From positions 1 through 64,000 of the forward strand of contig NZ_CANMRL010000003.1 in assembly GCF_947500255.1 (NCBI RefSeq): a DNA stretch of 64,000 nucleotides. Direction: 5' to 3'. The DNA is from an uncultured Psychroserpens sp. Lineage in GTDB: Bacteria > Bacteroidota > Bacteroidia > Flavobacteriales > Flavobacteriaceae. Each line of letters opens with the position of its first letter. The stretch's first letter is position 1. The notes below the pieces were generated by a model. It was not told where the DNA came from. It did no database searches and saw only the letters and a list, made by a program, of their open reading frames with translations. Below are positions 28,768 through 35,748 of the stretch, piece after piece. Made by a program: the position numbers and the translations under genes.

Positions 28768-28775
28768 CAAAAATA
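28768..28775 (-). promoter_or_regulatory. Predicted -7 promoter element before the 161-residue gene and serB
   Basis: TATTTTTG on the minus strand matches TAnnTTTG and lies between the PH-domain gene stop and the ATG at 28746, giving a leader of about 16 nt. No convincing -33 box is visible. Confidence 0.35.
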
Positions 28776-28780
28776 CAATA

Positions 28781-30280
28781 TTACATCCAATCTTTGTCTT
28801 GTGATTCTACTTTATACAATAAGAAATCATATATGGATTTAGCTTCACTTTCTTTAATATAAGGTATCTTAACAGACTTTGATGCTGTTGAGATAATAAC
28901 AGATGTAATTTGTCTTCGTTTTTGAAATATGGTTTGTTTTAGCTTTACAGCTTGAATTTTATGGATTTCTAGAATATTGGTGGTTGTATCTATAACTCCT
29001 CCTCCAATAGTGACAAATTCATCATCAATCTTATAATACGCCTTTTTAAAACCATAATACACATATAATATGGCTAAAGGAACAAGAATAAGATTTATCC
29101 ACCATACATTACTTCCAAAGATTAAATGCGCAATACCATTAGCAATGACAGCTGTTATCAGCATATCAAGTCCCAAAATCCGCTTATAATAGTAAGCTGG
29201 CTTATACGCTTCTAAGTGACTAGTATAATTCTCTAATAGCTTATCTATTAAATGATTTACTTGGTTTTTTTCCAAAGCTATAATCACAAAATTCTTTTTT
29301 TGCTTTGCATTCACCATGGCTTGTTTAACCGACATCGTATGTAATCCAAAATATTGCTTAAGACGATTGGTTTTGATAACTATATTTTGAATCCTACTTG
29401 GCGTTAAGCTTAATGATATCTTATTAAACAGACCCTTATTAATTTCAATGGTTTTTTGATTTTCAACCACTTGTAAATTAAAATTAGTAATAAATGTTTT
29501 TATTACTGAAAACACTAATGAAAATAAAATTGCAAGAACGACTATAAACAGATTGGTCAAAAAAATACCAAATAATGTGGCTTCATCTAATTGTATTACC
29601 CCTTCAATACGCTCCCTAATCTTTAGATCTTTAATGTAATCTTTGAATTCATAATACAATCCAAACACAAAGGACGCTATAATAGCAAAGCTTTTTAAAT
29701 GATTTTGAGATACACCTTCAAGCAATAATCGTTTAGGAGATACTTTAAAAAACACCGTTTTTTGCTCATTAACCAAAGTCGAGTCACTATCTGCATTTGC
29801 TTCATTTTTATTGAAGAGCTCTTTCTTAAGAAGTAATGCTGTTGATTTGTCTAAGGCACTAATTTCAATTTCAGATTTATTATCACCAGCAGTTTCTATA
29901 TTTAATGATACTACATTTATAAGTTGCTGTAGAAAGTTTTGTTTCACATAAACATTTTGAATTTTTGATTTTGGAATAATCGTATTATCCTTATTGAAAA
30001 TTCCTGTAGACAAATGAAAATCATCTTTACTAATATGAAATCTGAAATTCAAGTACTTTAAAATAGCAAAGAGCAATAGAACAATTAAAATCCCTGCTAC
30101 TATTAAAATTATAATTGTAGGACTTAAACTTGCAAAGGTCTTCTTCTTCATTAATGAGAGTCCCAGAGCTAAGAATAAAACAAAGAATTTTTTAAAAAAC
30201 TTAAAGGTATTAAACCCAAAAATAATGATGATACCTTTAGCCGACTGACGAGCTGGTTGAGAAAAATCACTGATTTCCAT
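28781..30280 (-). CDS. Bacterial PH domain (YdbT/DUF304-type) membrane protein
   Basis: A 499-residue protein with several hydrophobic pairs and three bPH2 (DUF304) domains. Each has an ISKDDFHLSTGIFNKDNTIIPKSKIQNV-like core: one around residue 90, one with INKGLFNKISLSLTPSRIQNIVIKT near 290, and one with VTIGGGVIDTTTNILEIHKIQAV near 430. This matches YdbT of Bacillus. The start is taken as the ATG at 30280 (MEISDFSQPARQS); a GTG at 30292 would add four residues. It overlaps the partner gene upstream by 14 bp. The pair is thought to work in the membrane, but the biochemical role is not known. Confidence 0.8.
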   Translation of the reverse strand: MEISDFSQPARQSAKGIIIIFGFNTFKFFKKFFVLFLALGLSLMKKKTFASLSPTIIILIVAGILIVLLLFAILKYLNFRFHISKDDFHLSTGIFNKDNTIIPKSKIQNVYVKQNFLQQLINVVSLNIETAGDNKSEIEISALDKSTALLLKKELFNKNEANADSDSTLVNEQKTVFFKVSPKRLLLEGVSQNHLKSFAIIASFVFGLYYEFKDYIKDLKIRERIEGVIQLDEATLFGIFLTNLFIVVLAILFSLVFSVIKTFITNFNLQVVENQKTIEINKGLFNKISLSLTPSRIQNIVIKTNRLKQYFGLHTMSVKQAMVNAKQKKNFVIIALEKNQVNHLIDKLLENYTSHLEAYKPAYYYKRILGLDMLITAVIANGIAHLIFGSNVWWINLILVPLAILYVYYGFKKAYYKIDDEFVTIGGGVIDTTTNILEIHKIQAVKLKQTIFQKRRQITSVIISTASKSVKIPYIKESEAKSIYDFLLYKVESQDKDWM

Positions 30281-30785
30281 TGATTCTAACACTTATATAG
30301 TCGTTTATCTGCTTTGCTTCTTCATGCGGAAGTCCTTTTATACTTAAATCACTCCCAGATTCTCCAGCAGTATAGAGATTAAGTGCTGCAAGATTAAATT
30401 GCCTAGCCAACCAACTTCGGGATTCTTCAATATGCTGAATTCTTGAAATTGGCACTGTTGTAATTGAGTTAACAATTAACCCGCTTGCATATATAACATC
30501 GTGGTCTCTAATAGCGTATTTACGCTTTTTAAACGCTAGAATTGCAATAACAAAATTGATTAAGCAAAACACCATAACTATTGAAAATATAAACCAGAAA
30601 TTATCTTGAAAAGCTTCTCTTTCAATAAATAGTTTCCCAACAATCAACACTCCTAAAAAAGCAGCACACATTGCTAGTTTATTCAAAATTATAATCTTTA
30701 AATACCGTTTGGAAATTGGCTTTAACTTAACATCTTCGAGCTTCGGTAAGGCATCATTGAATATTTGAGAGTTCGTAAAGCTCAT
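30267..30785 (-). CDS. Bacterial PH domain (YdbS-type) membrane protein
   Basis: A 172-residue protein with two membrane helices (about residues 33-50 and 62-80: AMCAAFLGVLIVGKLF and NFWFIFSIVMVFCLINFVIAILAF) followed by one bPH2 domain. The domain is marked by IRDHDVIYASGLIVNSITTVPISRIQHIEESRSWLARQFNLAALNLYTAGESGSDLSI. The 'SRIQHIE' helix and 'TAGESG' turn are typical of YdbS/DUF304. It overlaps the larger YdbT-type gene, so the two are translationally coupled, as is usual for this pair in Gram-positive bacteria. Confidence 0.82.
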   Translation of the reverse strand: MSFTNSQIFNDALPKLEDVKLKPISKRYLKIIILNKLAMCAAFLGVLIVGKLFIEREAFQDNFWFIFSIVMVFCLINFVIAILAFKKRKYAIRDHDVIYASGLIVNSITTVPISRIQHIEESRSWLARQFNLAALNLYTAGESGSDLSIKGLPHEEAKQINDYISVRINGNQ

Positions 30786-30792
30786 AAAATAG

Positions 30793-30990
30793 TTATTTTT
30801 TTTGCTGCTTCTTCAACGCTCTATAGGTTAAGAAGCCATACATAACAACAGCAAAAGGAAAGTAAAAAGCCATTCTTCCCCATTCAAAACCTCTACCTAA
30901 GAGATAATCGAATACGGTTACAATTCCACAAAATACTAATCCGCCAATTAATGCAGCAACAACAACACGTTTTTTATTTATTTCAGCCAT
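30793..30990 (-). CDS. Small two-helix membrane protein, 65 residues
   Basis: A short protein with hydrophobic segments at about residues 8-28 (VVVAALIGGLVFCGIVTVFDYLL) and 38-55 (RMAFYFPFAVVMYGFLTY), ending in a basic tail (RALKKQQKK). I do not recognise a family. It sits tightly between the Fe-S protein (3 bp) and the YdbS-type gene (7 bp) on the same strand. This spacing supports it as a real gene rather than a chance frame. Function unknown. Confidence 0.65.
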   Translation of the reverse strand: MAEINKKRVVVAALIGGLVFCGIVTVFDYLLGRGFEWGRMAFYFPFAVVMYGFLTYRALKKQQKK

Positions 30991-30993
30991 AGG

Positions 30994-31785
30994 TTATAGG
31001 TCTTGGGCATTAGCAATAAGTTCAGCGATATCCATAACTGCAATATCATTTTCTTTTTCTTTATTCTTTACGCCATCAGTCATCATTGTGTTACAAAATG
31101 GACAACCAGCAGCTATAATCTGAGGCTTTGTTTCTAGAGCTTGTTCCGTTCTTTCGATATTCACGTCTTTATTTCCTTTTTCAGGCTCTTTAAACATCTG
31201 CGCACCTCCCGCTCCACAACATAAACCTCTTGATTTACAGCTTTTCATTTCTACAAGCTCGGCATCTAATTTACGTATTAGATCACGAGGAGCTTCATAA
31301 ACTTGATTAGCACGACCTAAATAACATGGATCGTGAAATGTAATGCGTTTGCCTTTATATTGTCCGCCTTCTATGGTTAGACGACCTTCGGCGAGCAGCG
31401 ATTTTAAAAACTGTGTATGATGCATTACTTCATAATTACCTCCTAATTCTGGGTATTCATTTTTAATCGTATTAAAACAATGCGGACATGTAGTTACAAT
31501 TTTCTTTATTTCATAAGCATTCATGACCTCAATATTGGTCACAGCCTGCATTTGAAACAAAAATTCATTACCTGAACGCTTGGCAGGATCTCCTGTGCAA
31601 CTTTCTTCTGTTCCTAATACTGCAAACTCAACATTTGCCTTATTGAGTAGTTTTACAAATGCCTTTGTTATTTTTTTTGCTCTATCGTCAAAGCTTCCAG
31701 CACATCCAACCCAAAACAATACTTCAGGTTGCTTTCCCGCTGCCATAAATTCTGCCATTGTTGGCACTTTGAGTAATTCGCTCAT
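30994..31785 (-). CDS. (Fe-S)-binding protein with CCG domains (LldE/HdrB-like)
   Basis: A 263-residue cysteine-rich protein. Two CCG-type motifs bind a non-standard Fe-S cluster: ITTCPHCFNTIKNEY with FHDPCYLGRANQVYEAPRDLI, and CKSRGLCCGAGGAQMF with AAGCPFCNTMMTDGVK. It resembles the electron-transfer subunit of lactate utilisation (LldE) and heterodisulfide reductase HdrB. The membrane partner with two 4Fe-4S centres lies two genes upstream at 32205-33512. Together they probably form an Fe-S oxidoreductase of the respiratory chain, with electron donor and acceptor not known from sequence. Confidence 0.87.
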   Translation of the reverse strand: MSELLKVPTMAEFMAAGKQPEVLFWVGCAGSFDDRAKKITKAFVKLLNKANVEFAVLGTEESCTGDPAKRSGNEFLFQMQAVTNIEVMNAYEIKKIVTTCPHCFNTIKNEYPELGGNYEVMHHTQFLKSLLAEGRLTIEGGQYKGKRITFHDPCYLGRANQVYEAPRDLIRKLDAELVEMKSCKSRGLCCGAGGAQMFKEPEKGNKDVNIERTEQALETKPQIIAAGCPFCNTMMTDGVKNKEKENDIAVMDIAELIANAQDL

Positions 31786-31863
31786 AAACTTTATATTTTT
31801 GAGAACTGATGACTAATACTTATATAAACCTATAACTTTTACTTAATCTGAAAACAGTTCTAC

Positions 31864-32202
31864 TTAATGTTCTTTAATTTCAGCAAAATCTTTTTTTGCT
31901 ATTCTTATATAAATGGCCAATTTTTTTTGACCTTCTTTTAATCTATTTTTCGGATCTAAACGTTCTAGAAATGTTCTGCGTTTTGCTTCCTCTCCAATAA
32001 TTTGCTTTTGATAATCTGTACAATAATCACACAACACTTTTAAAAGCTTAATCTCTTTAACTTCATTATTCCGATATTCTATAAGTGTATACGATTTAAT
32101 TTGTAACGAGTCTTTAGTATAAGATTGCGCACTTAATAGTGTACTATAAAAACAAAGTATAGCTGTAAGAATGTATTTATATTTCCACACAAAAACACTC
32201 AT
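31864..32202 (-). CDS. Small exported hypothetical protein inserted between Fe-S genes
   Basis: A 112-residue protein with a signal peptide (MSVFVWKYKYILTAILCFYSTLLSAQ). I do not recognise a family. The mature part has the segment IEYRNNEVKEIKLLKVLCDYCTDYQKQIIGEEAKRRT, with a CDYC pair that could be a redox or metal site, then a basic helical C-terminus. It begins 2 bp after the stop of the 4Fe-4S protein. A 78-bp gap separates it from the other Fe-S gene, so the operon is probably continuous. Its presence inside an otherwise conserved pair suggests a link to that complex. Confidence 0.6.
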   Translation of the reverse strand: MSVFVWKYKYILTAILCFYSTLLSAQSYTKDSLQIKSYTLIEYRNNEVKEIKLLKVLCDYCTDYQKQIIGEEAKRRTFLERLDPKNRLKEGQKKLAIYIRIAKKDFAEIKEH

Positions 32203-32204
32203 GT

Positions 32205-33512
32205 TTATTCATCTTTCCAGTTTAAACGATCCATTTGATTGTATGGCCATGGCGCTCCGTTATTCTCTATATTGGTCATCATATTGTTGAGCTCCATTGG
32301 TGCAGCACTTTGCTCCATTACAAGGTATTGGCGCATTTGCATAATGATATTCAAGGGGTCGATACTTACTGGACAAGCTTCAACACAAGCATTACAGCTA
32401 GTACAAGCCCAAAGCTCTTCGTTGGTAATATAATCGCCGAGTAATTGCTTACCGTCATCTTTAAATTCACCTTTGTTTGCATCTATGTTTTTTCCTACTT
32501 CCTCAAGACGATCACGAGTGTCCATCATAATTTTACGAGGTGATAATTTCTTTCCTGTTTGGTTGGCAGGGCACTCACTAGTACAACGTCCGCATTCTGT
32601 GCACGTATAAGCATTAAGCAAATTAACCCAACTCAGATCCTTAACATCGCTTGCTCCAAATTTGGCAGGAACAGCAGTCTCTGCTCCTTCAGGAGGTGCC
32701 GCAAATGGATCAACATTTGGATCCATCATCATTTTTACTTCTTTAGTTACAGCTTCATTATTCTCAAATTGCCCTTTTGGTGTTAATTTTCCGTAGTAGG
32801 TATTTGGGAATGCTAAAAGAATATGTAAATGTTTAGAAAAGTATAAGTAATTTAAGAATATAAGAATTCCAAGTATATGTAGCCACCACGCAGTTCTTTC
32901 AATAAGATGAATACTGTGTTCTGAAAAATTGCTAAACCAAGGTGTTATGTGCTGACTGATAATATTTCCAGAATCCATAGCCTGAAATTTTAAATCGGTG
33001 GCATTCATAACCAAAAACAAGGTCATTAGTACCATTTCAAAATAAAGAATCATATTACCATCGTTCTTAGGCCAACCTTTCATTTCAGAGCTTAAAAATC
33101 GTTTAAGTTTAATGACATTTCGACGCAACCAGAACACAATAACAGATACAAAAACCAACACAGCTAGAATCTCAAAAGTCCCGATGAGGAATCCATATAT
33201 AGCTCCAGCAGAAGAAAATATACGATGCTTACCTGTTAATCCGTCAATAATAATTTCTAGAACTTCAATATTGATCACAACAAAGCCAACATAAACGATG
33301 ACATGAAGTAATCCTGCAATTGGGCGTTTTACCATTTTACTTTGCCCAAGTGCAATCATGGTCATGTTCTTCCATCGTTGTGACTTATTATCACTAACAT
33401 CAACATCGCGACCAAGTTTGATGTTTCTCATTAGTTTTTTAACATTTCTTGCAAAATATCCTATGCCAGCAATAAGTGCTATAGCAAATAATATTTGTGG
33501 TAAGTAGTCCAT
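32205..33512 (-). CDS. Membrane 4Fe-4S dicluster oxidoreductase (HdrC/NarI-like)
   Basis: A 435-residue protein. About six membrane helices occupy residues 5-250, including histidine-bearing segments (HVIVYVGFVVINIEVLEI, WWLHILGILIFLNYLYFSKHLHI) that may bind heme. The C-terminal half carries two 4Fe-4S motifs, CTECGRCTSECPANQTGKK and CTSCNACVEACPVSIDP. It probably passes electrons between a quinone or heme and the CCG-domain partner encoded two genes away (30994-31785). The order MCE protein, this gene, CCG protein is common in flavobacteria. The start at 33512 lies 7 bp after the MCE stop. Confidence 0.85.
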   Translation of the reverse strand: MDYLPQILFAIALIAGIGYFARNVKKLMRNIKLGRDVDVSDNKSQRWKNMTMIALGQSKMVKRPIAGLLHVIVYVGFVVINIEVLEIIIDGLTGKHRIFSSAGAIYGFLIGTFEILAVLVFVSVIVFWLRRNVIKLKRFLSSEMKGWPKNDGNMILYFEMVLMTLFLVMNATDLKFQAMDSGNIISQHITPWFSNFSEHSIHLIERTAWWLHILGILIFLNYLYFSKHLHILLAFPNTYYGKLTPKGQFENNEAVTKEVKMMMDPNVDPFAAPPEGAETAVPAKFGASDVKDLSWVNLLNAYTCTECGRCTSECPANQTGKKLSPRKIMMDTRDRLEEVGKNIDANKGEFKDDGKQLLGDYITNEELWACTSCNACVEACPVSIDPLNIIMQMRQYLVMEQSAAPMELNNMMTNIENNGAPWPYNQMDRLNWKDE

Positions 33513-33519
33513 ATTATGG

Positions 33520-34461
33520 TTAGTTTTTTTGGTCTTCGCTAGGCGGTGTGTATGGTATTTCTTTTTTCGACAGAATACGTCTGTAGCGTGCAGGATGCAA
33601 TTTAATATCTCTTAAGAGCTCTTCCATTTCTTTTGATGCAGCCTCAAGATTATCATACAAGCCTTCATCTTTTAATAGCTTACCTATAGTACCATCACCA
33701 TTTTGAATACTTGTCATTAGCGTATTAACAGAAGATAAAGTCTCATCCAATTTGGCAACAGTTTCTGAGAACTTGACATTTTTTAAATCTGAAGTAATAA
33801 CAGACAAGCTTTTTGTTATAGAATCAAAATTTGTCAATACAGCAGCAATCTTATCATCATTTTTATCGACTAAAGCACTAATAGAATAAGCGACCGATTT
33901 GAATGATTTCATCGTTGCATTAAGCTCCTTTATGGCGTTTTTGATACCATCTTCAGATTCGTCTTCAACAAGATTATTTAGACTTACTAGAAGTGTATCT
34001 GCCGATTTCAATGTAGAACCAAGGCTTCCACTTACGCCTTCAAAATTATCTGTTAGATTTTGAACCAAGCCTTCTTTAATTTCAGATTGAAGGAAATCTC
34101 CAGGTTTAGCTATTTCTCCTTCTTGACTGATAATAACTGCAAGTGCATTACCACCCATAATTCCAGTTTGATACAATCTAATTTTACTTTGCTTAGAGAA
34201 TGTTAATTTGTCATCTACTGTAAATGCAACTCTGGTTTTACCTGTATCAAAATCATAAGAGATCTTTTTAATTTTGCCTACAGAATTACCTCTAACAGTC
34301 ACTGGAGACGACGTACTTAATGCATTATAATCAAACTCTGTATAATAGGTATTGGGAGACTCGAAAAGGTTTTCACCTTTAAGATAATTGAATAAAAATA
34401 TCAATAATATAATACCCGAAAGTACGAGTACAGCTGTTTTTACTTCTCTTGAAATTTTCAA
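33520..34461 (-). CDS. MlaD/MCE family lipid-transport protein
   Basis: A 313-residue protein anchored by one N-terminal helix (KTAVLVLSGIILLIFLFNYLKG), followed by an MCE domain at about residues 38-118 (YYTEFDYNALSTSSPVTVRGNSVGKIKKISYD, IRLYQTGIMGGNALAVIIS). A long helical C-terminal region probably forms a tube or stalk. MCE proteins carry phospholipids between inner and outer membranes with an MlaFE transporter, but no mlaE or mlaF gene is present here. Its neighbours are a cell-wall amidase and LptD. A TAnnTTTG element at 34484-34491 lies just upstream. Confidence 0.87.
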   Translation of the reverse strand: MKISREVKTAVLVLSGIILLIFLFNYLKGENLFESPNTYYTEFDYNALSTSSPVTVRGNSVGKIKKISYDFDTGKTRVAFTVDDKLTFSKQSKIRLYQTGIMGGNALAVIISQEGEIAKPGDFLQSEIKEGLVQNLTDNFEGVSGSLGSTLKSADTLLVSLNNLVEDESEDGIKNAIKELNATMKSFKSVAYSISALVDKNDDKIAAVLTNFDSITKSLSVITSDLKNVKFSETVAKLDETLSSVNTLMTSIQNGDGTIGKLLKDEGLYDNLEAASKEMEELLRDIKLHPARYRRILSKKEIPYTPPSEDQKN

Positions 34462-34483
34462 AATTTACAATTTTGGGTTAAAA

Positions 34484-34491
34484 CAAAATTA
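34484..34491 (-). promoter_or_regulatory. Predicted -7 promoter element for the MlaD-type gene
   Basis: TAATTTTG on the minus strand matches TAnnTTTG in the 54-bp gap after the amidase gene, with a leader of about 17 nt to the ATG at 34461. It would allow the MCE and Fe-S genes to be expressed apart from the amidase. Confidence 0.35.
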
Positions 34492-34515
34492 GTGATAAAT
34501 ATATAAAGAATGTTT

Positions 34516-35622
34516 CTAATTAGATGCAGATTTTAATGCTTCGGAAACATCTATTTTGTTTCCATCTTTATAAGCGACTACAAAACAGTCTGCATAACCT
34601 TTTGCTTTGGCCTCAGACTGAAATTGCTTTATCTTACTATAGTCTGAAGTATATCCATAAAAATACTTGTAAATATTACCCACTTTCTCTCTAGAAATTT
34701 CTGGCAATCCTTTAAAATTATAAGACTTTGGCGCTAATTCTTTTGAGCTTGCTGCAATTTGAACCTTAAACACCACATTATCGACAATTTGTGGTTCTAC
34801 TTCTGTTGTTGTGCTAGTGTCTTGATATATATTTTCACCAACATTAAGATCTAGTTGCTTTTTGTAATCTAAAATGGCATCTGTAATAGACTTAGACATT
34901 TTTGATTGTCCAGTTTTAGAGTTTAAATAAGATCCTTCTTTTTTATAAGTTAAAAAACCTGTTTCTACTAAAACACTTGGCATATATGTATTGTGTAATA
35001 CCCAAAACCCAGCTTGTTTCACACCTCTACTCTTTCGTTTTTGTTGTGATTTGAAATTGTCTTCTATATATCTAGCCAATCTAATACTTTGGTCTAAATA
35101 GTCTTCTTGTAAAAGACTTAAAGTGATAAACGATTCTGGCGAATTAGGATCAAATCCTTCATAATGCTGTTCATAATCAGCTTCTAAGAAAATTACTTCG
35201 TTCTCCTTTTTTGCAATTTCAAAATTACGCTGATTCGCGTGAAGCCCTAAAACAAATGTTTCAGTTCCATTGGCAGAAGAATTATGAGCATTACAATGTA
35301 CTGATACAAATAAATCGGCATCTGCGTCATTAGCAATTTTTGCGCGACCTCTCAAGGTTACGAAAACATCCTTCTTTCTTGTGTAGATAACTTTAATGTC
35401 ATCATTTTTCTCCAAGGCTTTACCTATTTGAAGAATAATCTTTAAAGCTATATCTTTTTCCTTATAACCACTACCCAAGTTTCCAGAATCATGACCTCCA
35501 TGACCTGCATCTAAAACGACCACAAATTTATCTGGATCTTTTTGAAGTGCGTGAGCAGATGTTAAAATACTGGTAAATAAAAAGGCTACCAATACGAATA
35601 TATAATGTGTTATCGTTTTCAT
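34516..35622 (-). CDS. N-acetylmuramoyl-L-alanine amidase with SPOR-like C-terminus
   Basis: A 368-residue exported enzyme (signal peptide ending near TSAHA). The amidase_3 domain spans residues 33-250: VVLDAGHGGHDSG with zinc ligand His41, Glu55 in GYKEKD, and His109 in FVSVHCNAH. The catalytic Glu is in VLVETGFLTY. It cuts the bond between MurNAc and the stem peptide during cell division or wall turnover. Residues 270-360 resemble a SPOR domain (VVFKVQIAASS, EKVGNIYKYFYGYTSDYSKI), which targets denuded glycan at division sites. It is divergent from lptD by 123 bp. Confidence 0.9.
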   Translation of the reverse strand: MKTITHYIFVLVAFLFTSILTSAHALQKDPDKFVVVLDAGHGGHDSGNLGSGYKEKDIALKIILQIGKALEKNDDIKVIYTRKKDVFVTLRGRAKIANDADADLFVSVHCNAHNSSANGTETFVLGLHANQRNFEIAKKENEVIFLEADYEQHYEGFDPNSPESFITLSLLQEDYLDQSIRLARYIEDNFKSQQKRKSRGVKQAGFWVLHNTYMPSVLVETGFLTYKKEGSYLNSKTGQSKMSKSITDAILDYKKQLDLNVGENIYQDTSTTTEVEPQIVDNVVFKVQIAASSKELAPKSYNFKGLPEISREKVGNIYKYFYGYTSDYSKIKQFQSEAKAKGYADCFVVAYKDGNKIDVSEALKSASN

Positions 35623-35740
35623 ACGTGTTTAACGTTTAATCAACTCGGTTTATTTTAAGTCTTCAAACACCTAGGTTTGATAAGCTTTGAATACTTTTGA
35701 TAAATTAATTGAATTATAAATTAATCATAAAAAATATATG

Positions 35741-35748
35741 TAATTTTG
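35741..35748 (+). promoter_or_regulatory. TAATTTTG match overlapping the putative lptD start
   Basis: This perfect TAnnTTTG match covers the TTG (35746) that begins the longest lptD frame. If it is the true -7 element, transcription would begin near 35753 and translation must start later, for example at the TTG at 35797. No good -33 box sits at the expected distance, so chance is possible in AT-rich DNA. Confidence 0.3.
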
